DNA of 64,000 nucleotides, from the NCBI GenBank assembly GCA_963746185.1, contig CAVVAE010000004.1:1674001-1738000 (forward strand), given 5' to 3'. Position 1 is the first letter of the stretch. The number at the start of each line of letters is the position of its first letter. Below are positions 53,229 to 60,901 of this stretch, in pieces. The DNA comes from CAVVAE01 sp963746185. GTDB lineage: Bacteria > Actinomycetota > Actinomycetes > Propionibacteriales > Nocardioidaceae. The notes under the pieces were generated by a model. That model made no database searches and was not told the origin of the DNA. It was given only the letters and a program-made list of their open reading frames with translations. The position numbers and the translations under genes were made by a program.

Positions 53229-53885
53229 TCACGCCTCGTCTTCGGGCTTCTGGGACCGCAGGCGCTCACCCCACCAAGTAGTCCACGCGAGCAGCACGCC
53301 GAAGATCACCCACGGTGCGGTGCGGTTGAACGTGAGCGCTGTGCCGGTCGACACGTTCAGTACGACGACAACGCGCACCGCGGCCTCGACGAGATACGTG
53401 ATGCCCCAGACAACAGTGACGACCCGCCAGAAGGACCGAGCCTCCTCGTAGAGGTCGTAGTCGGCGTCCATGTCGGCACCGTCGGCGGAGCGGCGTCCCC
53501 CGTAGAACGCCTGGGCGAAGTAGAAGATGAGCGGACGACGCCGGGTCAGCGATCCAAGGCAGGCGACGCCAAAGCCGGCAGTCAGCGCTGCGCCTTCGAG
53601 CAACACCACCTTGGGGTCGTCGCTGATGAGGGCGAGGACGATGCTCAGCGCGATCCCGCCGAGGACGACAGATCCCACTACCTCCAGGGTCCGCCAGCGC
53701 AGCCAATCGCTGAGCACTCCAAACGCGGGCAGCGAACCCGAGATGACCAGCGACCACACCGTAGGGACTCCGGCCTCGCGGCAGAGGCGGTAGACCACCA
53801 GCGGTCCGATGATGTCCAGAGCGAGAGTGCGTATGAGACCGGCGCGCCGGCTGCTCGTGTGCGTGTCTCGCTCGCTGTTTGCCAC
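53229..53885 (-). CDS. VC0807-like six-helix membrane protein
   Basis: About 218 residues with multiple transmembrane helices (LALDIIGPLVVYRLC, VWSLVISGSLPAFGVLSDW, VVGSVVLGGIALSIVLALI, GVACLGSLTRRRPLIFYFAQAF, VVWGITYLVEAAVRVVVVL, WVIFGVLLAWTTWW). The RRPLIFYFAQAF segment matches VC0807-family proteins. Function is unknown. The GTG at 53885 gives a short cytoplasmic N-terminus; an in-frame extension to 54023 overlaps the amidohydrolase gene. Confidence 0.78.
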   Translation of the reverse strand: MANSERDTHTSSRRAGLIRTLALDIIGPLVVYRLCREAGVPTVWSLVISGSLPAFGVLSDWLRWRTLEVVGSVVLGGIALSIVLALISDDPKVVLLEGAALTAGFGVACLGSLTRRRPLIFYFAQAFYGGRRSADGADMDADYDLYEEARSFWRVVTVVWGITYLVEAAVRVVVVLNVSTGTALTFNRTAPWVIFGVLLAWTTWWGERLRSQKPEDEA

Positions 53886-53907
53886 TCGCACAGTGTGCCG
53901 AACCCGG

Positions 53908-54975
53908 TCAGGCAGTCGCGAGGAAGGCAGCCACCAAGGTGCCGAGGGTGGGGAGGTGGTAGCCACCCTCTTGCACGGCGACTGTCGGTAGGTCGAGCTC
54001 ACGCAGCAAGATGTCGCCCGCACTGCCGTAGCCGTCGGTGGTCACGTTAAGTGGGCTTTCGGGATCATCGCCTGCAGCGTCGACACCGAGCGACACGACG
54101 AGTGCGGTCGACCCGTGTGCTTGCGCTGCGCTGGCTAGACGTCGTACGCCGTCGAGGAACTCGTCGTCGCCACTGCCTGGTGCGAGTGGCAGGTTGAGCG
54201 TCGTACCCTCACCGGCGCCCAGGCCTGTCTCGGACCCGCGGCCGACGAAGTGCGGGAACCAGCCGGCGCCGGGGTCGACGTGCACCGAGCCGTAGAACAC
54301 GTCTGGCCGGTCGTAGAAGATCGAGGCGGTTCCATTGCCGTGGTGGGCGTCAACGTCGATGACCGCGACGCGTTGGTGGCCGCTGTCGACCAGCGCCTGG
54401 GCGGCCAGCGCGGCGTTGTTGAGGTAGCAGGAACCGCCATAAGCATCCCGCGTCACATGGTGACCGGGCGGGCGGCACAGGGCGTAGGCCTGCCGGGTCT
54501 CACCGCTGCCGACGAGGTCGGCCGCAGTCAGCGCGCAGTCGGCTGCGGCGCGGATCGCCTCCCAGCTGCCGGGGCCGACGGTGGTCATCGTGTCGTAGCA
54601 GTACTGACCGGCCCGAGCATGAACGGACGTCGCTGGCGTCGGCGGGATCGGGCCGAGCATGGCAGCGGTCGGGAAGACATAGGGGACAACCCGGTCCTGT
54701 CCGAGGTCGACGAACCCGCCGTCCACCCACGCGTCGTACACGGTGGACAGATGCCGGACGAGGTCTGAGCTGTGGATGCTGCTGAGCGCTGCATCGGGGT
54801 GTTCGGTCGCGTTGACGAAGGGGTGACCAGCCGTACGCAAGGCCGCTTCGATGACGGTGACCCGTTCGGGGACCTCGGTCCCGTCCATCGGCATGCCGAT
54901 CCACACCTCACGGTTGGGCCGGTGGGCCAGCGTCGCCGCCGACCAGACGACCGTCAGGGAGGATTTTGCGTTCAT
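53908..54975 (-). CDS. Histone-deacetylase-fold amidohydrolase (class II HDAC / acetylpolyamine amidohydrolase-like)
   Basis: A 355-residue zinc hydrolase. The fold markers are RPPGHHVTRDAYGGSCYLNN (catalytic His pair), VIDVDAHHGNGTASIFY (zinc Asp and His), VSLGVDAAGDDPES (second zinc Asp) and the catalytic-Tyr loop EGGYHLPTLG. Bacterial members remove acetyl or similar acyl groups from polyamines or other amines. Its promoter region contains the 20-bp palindrome at 55024. It heads the left arm of the proposed amine locus, divergent from the P1 peptidase. Confidence 0.9.
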   Translation of the reverse strand: MNAKSSLTVVWSAATLAHRPNREVWIGMPMDGTEVPERVTVIEAALRTAGHPFVNATEHPDAALSSIHSSDLVRHLSTVYDAWVDGGFVDLGQDRVVPYVFPTAAMLGPIPPTPATSVHARAGQYCYDTMTTVGPGSWEAIRAAADCALTAADLVGSGETRQAYALCRPPGHHVTRDAYGGSCYLNNAALAAQALVDSGHQRVAVIDVDAHHGNGTASIFYDRPDVFYGSVHVDPGAGWFPHFVGRGSETGLGAGEGTTLNLPLAPGSGDDEFLDGVRRLASAAQAHGSTALVVSLGVDAAGDDPESPLNVTTDGYGSAGDILLRELDLPTVAVQEGGYHLPTLGTLVAAFLATA

Positions 54976-55012
54976 GATGCCTTCCGAAGCGTTTGTACGG
55001 CAGGATCAGATC

Positions 55013-56113
55013 ATGCCACGCGTTACTGACTTGCGAATCAGTATCGGCTCGTTGCCGACAGGCCCGACGAACTCCGTGCTGGACGTTGAGGGCGTCGGCG
55101 TTGGCCATGCCACGGTCTGGCGAGATGAGCCGGATCCGCCGGAGGGCCGGGGGGTAGCGCGCACCGGCGTGACGGTGGTGCGACTGCGCGACGACCCGTT
55201 CCACGCGATGCTGCCGGCGGGCGGCGCGGTGCTCAACGGCGCCGGCGAGTGCACCGGGTTCCTCACGGCTGGAGAATGGGGGACGCTCGAGACGCCGGTG
55301 TTCCTCACGTCAACGCTGCAGCTCGGCCGGGTGTACGACGCTGCATGCGAGCTGATGCTCGAGCGGTTCCCGGACGTGGCCGAAGACTTCATCATCCCGG
55401 TGGTCGGAGAGTGCGACGACTCGTTCCTCAACGACGCCCGCCGGATGCAGGTGACGCGCGAGGACGTCCAGCGAGCGTGGGAAGAAGCCGACGCCTCGGT
55501 GGGTTCGTCATCGCCACCCGCAGAGGGCGCCGTCGGCTCAGGCACCGGGATGAGCTGCCTGGGCTTCAAGGGTGGCATCGGTACCGCCTCGCGGGTGAGC
55601 GAGGACGGCCACACGGTTGGAGTGCTGCTGATGACGAACTTCGGCACGCGTGACCAGCTCACGGTCGCGGGCGTGCCAGCTGGCCGGTTGCTCGGTCCGG
55701 CGGCCCAGGACGACGAAGGCGCGAAGCGCAAGCCTCCTGCTGGTTCCTGTATCGGATTGGTCGTCACCGATGCGCCTGTGGACGGTGCCGGCTGTGCGCG
55801 GCTGGCACGTCGCATCGGGTTGGGTCTTGCACGGACCGGTTCGGTCGCCCACCACGGCAGCGGTGAGATCTTCATGGCCACCTCGACCGGCGTACGCATC
55901 GGTCGTGACGATCGGATGTCGTCGACGCCCTTGGTGGTCGGCCGCGGCCTCGATGCTCTCTTCGCGACCGTGGTGGAAGCGAGCGAGGAGGCCGTGCTCA
56001 ACTCCATCTTCGCCTCTCCCACAGTGGTAGGACGGTCGGGCAACACCAGTCATGGCGTGCCCGTCGACGACGTGATGGCGTTGCTGGCCAAACACGGTCG
56101 GGTGGACGCATGA
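55013..56113 (+). CDS. P1 (S58) family peptidase, DmpA/L-aminopeptidase-like
   Basis: A 366-residue autoprocessing N-terminal nucleophile hydrolase. The N-terminus (LRISIGSLPTGPTNSVLDVEGVGVGHATVW) matches DmpA-type enzymes. The catalytic Ser/cleavage site is expected near GSGTGMSCLGFKGGIGTASR. The C-terminal end VGRSGNTSHGVPVDDVM is typical. These enzymes cleave N-terminal D/L-aminoacyl or beta-aminoacyl amides. The 20-bp palindrome overlaps codons 4-11. It overlaps the next gene by 4 bases. Confidence 0.9.
   Translation: MPRVTDLRISIGSLPTGPTNSVLDVEGVGVGHATVWRDEPDPPEGRGVARTGVTVVRLRDDPFHAMLPAGGAVLNGAGECTGFLTAGEWGTLETPVFLTSTLQLGRVYDAACELMLERFPDVAEDFIIPVVGECDDSFLNDARRMQVTREDVQRAWEEADASVGSSSPPAEGAVGSGTGMSCLGFKGGIGTASRVSEDGHTVGVLLMTNFGTRDQLTVAGVPAGRLLGPAAQDDEGAKRKPPAGSCIGLVVTDAPVDGAGCARLARRIGLGLARTGSVAHHGSGEIFMATSTGVRIGRDDRMSSTPLVVGRGLDALFATVVEASEEAVLNSIFASPTVVGRSGNTSHGVPVDDVMALLAKHGRVDA
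55024..55043. promoter_or_regulatory. Shared 20-bp palindromic operator, copy 1
   Basis: TACTGACTTGCGAATCAGTA matches the site at 63272-63291 at 17 of 20 positions. The TACTGA/TCAGTA outer arms are perfect. It lies 49 bases upstream of the amidohydrolase start and inside the first codons of the divergent peptidase gene. A TetR-type dimer is the likely binder. Confidence 0.65.
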
Positions 56114-58083
56114 GCGACCACGGCGTGCTTGATCGAGCTGGCGACCCGCACTGCCGCGAGGTCATGATCCCGATGGACGACGGCGTCTCGTTGTCGGCCA
56201 CCCTCTACCTGCCCGACGAGGCGAGTGGTCCGCAGCCCTGCATCCTCGAAGCGCTGCCTTACCGCAAGGACGACCTCACCTCGTCGTACCGGCCGGAGTA
56301 CACCAGGCTTCGCGATCAGCACCGGTACGCCGTCTGCCGTCTCGACCTGCGCGGCACCGGCTCATCCGGCGGAGACGCCACCGATGAGTATCCGCCGCGC
56401 GAACAACAGGACCTGCACGCTGTCATCGCCTGGTTGGCTGAGCAGGACTGGTGCGACGGCAACGTTGGGATGTACGGAACCTCGTACTCCGGCTTCAACT
56501 CATTGCAGATGGCCTGCGAGCGGCCAGCGCAGCTGAAGGCGATCATCGCCATCTACGGCACCGACGACCGGTTTACCGATGACGTGCACTACCGCGGCGG
56601 CGTCCTCAAGGTGCTCGATCTGGTCGACTACTGCCACTACATGACGCCGATGAACGTGCTGCCTCCCGTGCCGGCGTTGTGGGGCGACGGCTGGCGCGAG
56701 GAGTGGGCGCGTCGGGTGGAGTCGAACGAGCCGTGGGCGCTGACCTGGCTGTCCGAGCAGCTCGACGGGCCTTACTGGCGGCATGGGTCGGTGCGGCCCG
56801 GTTACGACCGGATCACGTGTCCGACGATGATTATCGCCGGCTGGGCCGACGGCTATCGCAACAACTCATTCCGGTTGATCGAGCGGCTGCGCGCGAACGG
56901 CGTGCCGCATCGGCTGCTCGCCGGTCCGTGGGCGCATGCCGGTACGGAGTCGGCCATCCCTGGACCCCGGATCGACTCGTTGCCCGAGATGGTCGCGTGG
57001 TGGGATCGATGGTTGCGTGGCGTCGACAACGGGGTGGACGACGGGCTGGCTGATGATCGGCCGGCCGTGACGTGCTTCGTGCGTTCGTCGACGCGGCCTT
57101 CCGCCGTCCTCGACATGCACGAGGGCTACTGGGTGCGGGAGGAATGGCCGTCCCCACGGACCTCGTCTGTGGTGCGGACGCTTGACGGTCGGCCGGCGTA
57201 CGACGTGCGGCCTGACGTGGGGGTGGACGCCTGGATCGACTGCGCGGGTCATCTACCGTGGGGCCTGAGTCAGGACCTGCGGTTCGACGACGCGGCTTCG
57301 CTGACGTGGGAGTGGGACGCGGAGACGGTGGCTGTGATGGGGCATCCGCGTGTGCGACTGCGTGTGAGTGCCGACCAGCCTGCGGCGTACGTCGCGGTGA
57401 AGCTGTGCGACGTCTTCCCCGACGGCACGTCGGCGCTGGTGTCGCGCGGAACACTGAACCTCGGGTGTCGTGACGGACTTGATCACGTTGAGCCGCTTTT
57501 GCCAGGTGAGGTGTACGACGTCGAAGTGGAGCTCGACGCGTGTGCGTACTCGTTCGACACCGGTCAACGTCTGCGGCTGTCGATCGCTGGATCCGACTGG
57601 CCGAACACGGCCGCACCGCCCGGCCCCGTGGCCCTGACGATTCAGGGTGGGGAGCTGGAGCTGCCGGTGTGGAACGGGCCGTCGCCGTTTGCCGAGCCGG
57701 TGCTGACGCCAGGCGGCAAGGCGAGTGAGGACGCCGCTGGGTTGATCTGGTCGGTCGAGCGTGACGTGCTCGACCGCACGACATCCTGCGTCGTCGACCA
57801 CGGCTCGACGTACGAGATCCCGTACGGCGGCACAGCGACCGAGCATTACGAAGGCCGCGTCACAGTCGATCAGGTGTCGTTCGAGCAGCACGCCTCGGCG
57901 CAGACGACGTTCACGATTCGCTGGCCCGACGTCGAGGTCTCCACGACCGCCACGATGAATGTCCACATCTCCGCAGACTCGTTCGACGTCACGATCGACC
58001 TGGCCGCTCGCGAAGCCACGGCGTCGGGTTTCACCACGCTCGCCACCCGCCAATGGGAGCAGGCCATCCCTCGCCGAGCCTGA
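56110..58083 (+). CDS. CocE/NonD-family alpha/beta hydrolase (S15-like)
   Basis: A 657-residue enzyme. The N-terminal alpha/beta-hydrolase domain has the nucleophile elbow GMYGTSYSGFNSLQMA and an Asp/His pair in the WADGYRNNS and GPWAHAGTES regions. A C-terminal jelly-roll domain follows (~380-650; DVFPDGTSALVSRGTLNLG). Members are cocaine-esterase or X-Pro dipeptidyl-peptidase-like and cleave esters or amides. The start overlaps the P1 peptidase stop (ATGA), so the two are cotranslated; both suggest amide/ester processing of an acquired substrate. Confidence 0.92.
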   Translation: MSDHGVLDRAGDPHCREVMIPMDDGVSLSATLYLPDEASGPQPCILEALPYRKDDLTSSYRPEYTRLRDQHRYAVCRLDLRGTGSSGGDATDEYPPREQQDLHAVIAWLAEQDWCDGNVGMYGTSYSGFNSLQMACERPAQLKAIIAIYGTDDRFTDDVHYRGGVLKVLDLVDYCHYMTPMNVLPPVPALWGDGWREEWARRVESNEPWALTWLSEQLDGPYWRHGSVRPGYDRITCPTMIIAGWADGYRNNSFRLIERLRANGVPHRLLAGPWAHAGTESAIPGPRIDSLPEMVAWWDRWLRGVDNGVDDGLADDRPAVTCFVRSSTRPSAVLDMHEGYWVREEWPSPRTSSVVRTLDGRPAYDVRPDVGVDAWIDCAGHLPWGLSQDLRFDDAASLTWEWDAETVAVMGHPRVRLRVSADQPAAYVAVKLCDVFPDGTSALVSRGTLNLGCRDGLDHVEPLLPGEVYDVEVELDACAYSFDTGQRLRLSIAGSDWPNTAAPPGPVALTIQGGELELPVWNGPSPFAEPVLTPGGKASEDAAGLIWSVERDVLDRTTSCVVDHGSTYEIPYGGTATEHYEGRVTVDQVSFEQHASAQTTFTIRWPDVEVSTTATMNVHISADSFDVTIDLAAREATASGFTTLATRQWEQAIPRRA

Positions 58084-58193
58084 CAGCGGGCACGACCGCC
58101 CCGTCAGGGTCGGCATGAGCAAGAAAGATCAACTCGCCCGCGTCGGATCGTGCACGATGGCGGTGAAGGATTGCGTCGTACGGAGGAGGAGAG

Positions 58194-58727
58194 ATGCGCG
58201 AGAGCGAGGACGAGCTGGATGGACTACAGCAATTGCTGGACAGGTCGCACGCCAAGGCGACGGAACACTTGCGGGGGATCATCAACGACGACCGCACTCT
58301 GCGCGCACGGGAGATCGCCGGCCTGATGACGGGGATGCGCGTCCTCGGCCTGGCGACGGTCACGGCTGCGGGGGAACCGCGAATCAGCGCGGTCGACGGG
58401 CACTTCCTGCACGCGCGATGGGTGTTCAGCACCAGCCTGACCTCGGCCAAGGCCCGCCACATGCGCAAACGCCAGGCCGTCAGCGTGGCGTACGTCGAAG
58501 GCGAGGATGCCGCCGTGTTCACGCACGGTCGAGTCCGCCAGCTGGCGGATGAGGACGAGGACTTCGACGAAGTCCACGGCTACCTGACGGAGTTCTACGG
58601 CTCGTCGCCGCTGTCGTGGGGAGACACGGCCTTGTACAGCGTCAAGTCTGACTGGATGGTCGGCTACGCCTTCAAGCGCGACGAGCTGCTCGCTCGCCGC
58701 GGTGTTGCCCCCGACCCGGCCCGGTGA
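58194..58727 (+). CDS. Pyridoxamine 5'-phosphate oxidase-fold (FMN-binding) protein
   Basis: A 177-residue split-barrel flavoprotein (RALEIAGLMTG-like start, LGLATVTAAGEPRISAVDGHFLHARWVFSTSL, then VFTHGRVRQLADEDEDFDEVHGYLTEFYG). The family reduces or binds FMN/F420 cofactors. GGAGGAG lies upstream of the ATG at 58194. It follows the CocE gene by 110 bases on the same strand. Substrate is unknown. Confidence 0.85.
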   Translation: MRESEDELDGLQQLLDRSHAKATEHLRGIINDDRTLRAREIAGLMTGMRVLGLATVTAAGEPRISAVDGHFLHARWVFSTSLTSAKARHMRKRQAVSVAYVEGEDAAVFTHGRVRQLADEDEDFDEVHGYLTEFYGSSPLSWGDTALYSVKSDWMVGYAFKRDELLARRGVAPDPAR

Positions 58728-58753
58728 CGCAAACCCGCAACTGTCGGCTCAAC
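58726..58753. repeat. Relative of the otsB-flanking repeat
   Basis: GACGCAAACCCGCAACTGTC then GGCTCAAC resembles the CGCAACCACAACTGACGGGTCAAC unit near otsB, with scattered changes. It overlaps the end of the PNPOx gene and the stop of the cyclase remnant. A looser relative may occur at 17921-17950. Confidence 0.45.
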
Positions 58754-58889
58754 GCTGGGCCATCAGCTCGGCCAGGATCTGTTCGACTGTACTCTCCGCA
58801 TAGCCCTTGCCCAGCCGCGACAGCAGTTGGGTCGAGCCCTCGATGTCGGAGAACAACATCGTCACGGTGCCAGTCGGAAGGCTTGTCAC
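58749..58889 (-). pseudogene. Remnant of a class III adenylate cyclase gene
   Basis: A 46-codon reading from GTG at 58889. The first ~28 residues (LPTGTVTMLFSDIEGSTQLL then SRLG) are the unmistakable N-terminal metal-binding segment of actinobacterial class III adenylate/guanylate cyclases. It then departs from the family (YAESTVEQILAELMAQR) and stops. A normal catalytic domain needs ~150 residues, so this is a truncated relic with a foreign tail. Confidence 0.6.
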
Positions 58890-58944
58890 GTCGCCATCAT
58901 CGACCCCACCACGAAGTCGCGCCAGGCTGACGGGCTATCGCGCC

Positions 58945-59035
58945 GTTTGCCGACGAGTGTCGGAAGACGTACGCCAGAAGCGGCCTGAGAGGGGTTGTTT
59001 GCCGACGAGTGTCGGAAGAGGTACGCCGCAAGCGG
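58945..59035. repeat. 52-bp-period direct repeat before Rieske gene 1
   Basis: GTTTGCCGACGAGTGTCGGA at 58945 and again at 58997, each followed by AGA(C/G)GTACGCC and a CAGAAGCGG/GCAAGCGG end. The CCGAC/GTCGG arms give a small hairpin in each copy, next to the stop of the minus-strand oxygenase gene. It may serve as its terminator. Confidence 0.75.
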
Positions 59036-59036
59036 G

Positions 59037-60245
59037 TCAGCGGGCGTGCACCGGGATATGGATGGGCAAGCCCCGGTAGGCGCGCGCGATCGTCGAGGCG
59101 AAGTGGTAGACCGCGTCCTCGTCCGGTCCGAACGGCCCAGGCTGCACGTGCGGTGACGTGAGACCTCGCTGCACCGACTCGCAGGCCTTCCAGTCCTGCT
59201 TGTTGGTGATGTCCCAGAACTCCACGGCGTACGACGGGTCGATCGCCGGCTCGTCACCGGTGTCAGGGAAGTACCACGCACACTCCACCCAGGTGCGTCC
59301 CGGCGCCAGCGGGATCAGCCGGTGCGCCATCACGTAGTCGGGATGCGGCGAGAGCAGCAGATTGGGCACCAGCCCGAGGTACTCGACCGCAGTCGGCGAC
59401 ACACCCGGGATGGGTCGGCCGCGGGACTCACCCGTGATCGACATCGTCTGCATGCCGTCGCGGAGCACCATCGAGCCGCCGACCCACGCACCCGGCATGT
59501 CGTAGTTCTCGCCAGAAGACGGCGGGGTGACGTGGCAGAGCTCTGGATGGATGAGCGGGCAGTGGTAGCACTCGTGGTAGTTCTCGACGATGACCTTCCA
59601 GTTGGCCGCGACCTCGTAGGTGTGGCGTTCGCCGAGCACGAGCGACTCCGGTGCGTAGGCCGCGATCAGCCCTTCGAGGTCTCCGATGTACGACGCGAAG
59701 TCGACCACGCCCGGATCGCCGAGCGGCGTCGCCGCGTGCACGAACAGCCACCCGTGCCAACGATGGACAGGAAGCGCCACGAGATGGTGATCGGTGGGCT
59801 CGAAATCCTCCACCTCCTGGTAGCCCGCCGCCACCCGCAGTGAGCCAGAGAGGTCATAGGTCCATGCGTGGTAGGGGCACACGATCGATTGCTTCGTGCC
59901 GAAGCCGTCGGCCTCGATCAGTTCATGCGCGCGATGACGGCAGGTGTTGGCGAAGGCCTGCACCTCATCACCCGACCACGTCAGCAACACATGGACATCG
60001 CCCACCATCACCGACCGCTGGGTGACCGCGCGCTCCTGCGTCGCACCAGAATCACGAAGTTCGGCCTCACGTCCCACGCACGTATAGGTGCCCGCGAACA
60101 AGTGACGTCGCTCCCAGGCAAGGACTTCGTCTGTGGTGTAGGCGGCGGCTGGCAGCATTCGCGACCGGCCGAATGGCTCCAGCGTGTGGTCGAGGCCTTC
60201 GAGATTCAGAACCGCACCGGTGTCTCTGTCAGATGTCGTCGTCAA
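59037..60245 (-). CDS. Rieske-type ring-hydroxylating/N-demethylating oxygenase alpha subunit (1)
   Basis: A 402-residue oxygenase component. The Rieske cluster ligands are CRHRAHELIE...CPYHAWTYDL. The mononuclear iron site is ENYHECYHCPLIHPEL with a C-terminal Asp in FWDITNKQDWKACESVQRG. The bridging acid is Glu (ECYH) where classical arene dioxygenases have Asp (GDxYH), as in carnitine/betaine oxygenases as I recall. The start is a TTG at 60245 with GGAGG 5 bases upstream. It is divergent from the TetR gene by only 28 bases. Confidence 0.88.
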   Translation of the reverse strand: MTTTSDRDTGAVLNLEGLDHTLEPFGRSRMLPAAAYTTDEVLAWERRHLFAGTYTCVGREAELRDSGATQERAVTQRSVMVGDVHVLLTWSGDEVQAFANTCRHRAHELIEADGFGTKQSIVCPYHAWTYDLSGSLRVAAGYQEVEDFEPTDHHLVALPVHRWHGWLFVHAATPLGDPGVVDFASYIGDLEGLIAAYAPESLVLGERHTYEVAANWKVIVENYHECYHCPLIHPELCHVTPPSSGENYDMPGAWVGGSMVLRDGMQTMSITGESRGRPIPGVSPTAVEYLGLVPNLLLSPHPDYVMAHRLIPLAPGRTWVECAWYFPDTGDEPAIDPSYAVEFWDITNKQDWKACESVQRGLTSPHVQPGPFGPDEDAVYHFASTIARAYRGLPIHIPVHAR

Positions 60246-60273
60246 TGCGTCCTCCGAGAGTAGGTTTGGCCAG

Positions 60274-60885
60274 GTGGGACGGCAGAAGGTCGAGGTGCGG
60301 CGGGAGGAGATCCTGACCGCCACCATCGACGAGATCGAGCGGCGCGGAATGTCGGCGCTGCGCGTCTCCGACATCGCGGCCTCGCTCGGCGTCAGCTCGG
60401 GACTGGTGTTCTACCACTTCGACACCAAGGACGCGCTTCTCGTCGCGGCACTCGAGTTCGCCGTGGTTCGTGACGCCGTACGTCTCGACAAGGCGCTGGC
60501 CAAGGACGGTAACCCGATCGAACGGCTGCGGCACGTCCTCACGTCCTACGGACCCACCGGTGCGGCCCACGGATGGACGCTGTGGATCGAGGCCTGGTCG
60601 ACTGCGTTGCGCGAGCCGCCGATCCGTGCGTCTCTGCGCAAGCTCGACGAGCGTTGGCGTGAGGCACTCGATCATGTGATCGCCGAAGGAGTAGAGACCG
60701 GCGACTTCACCTGTCCTGACCCGGCGAGCACTGTCGCACGCGTCGGCGCGCTCCTCGACGGTCTCTCGGTGGCCGCGTTGATCTACAAGAGCGTCAGCCG
60801 CAAGCAGCTGCAGACGTGGGTGCGCGACGCGACCGCCGATGAACTCGGTATCGACCGTGCCTTGCTCAACGGTGCGAAGGACTAG
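60274..60885 (+). CDS. TetR-family transcriptional regulator
   Basis: A 203-residue regulator: N-terminal HTH (RREEILTATIDEIERRGMSALRVSDIAASLGVSSGLVFYHFDTKDALLVAAL) and a TetR_C ligand domain. The GTG at 60274 is 7 bases after TAGGTT (60261-60266), so transcription is probably leaderless. It is the only regulator inside the amine locus and the best candidate for binding the TACTGACT...AGTCAGTA palindromes, though no such site is in its own 28-base divergent gap. Confidence 0.92.
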   Translation: MGRQKVEVRREEILTATIDEIERRGMSALRVSDIAASLGVSSGLVFYHFDTKDALLVAALEFAVVRDAVRLDKALAKDGNPIERLRHVLTSYGPTGAAHGWTLWIEAWSTALREPPIRASLRKLDERWREALDHVIAEGVETGDFTCPDPASTVARVGALLDGLSVAALIYKSVSRKQLQTWVRDATADELGIDRALLNGAKD

Positions 60886-60901
60886 AAGGCGCGAGCTCAT
60901 C

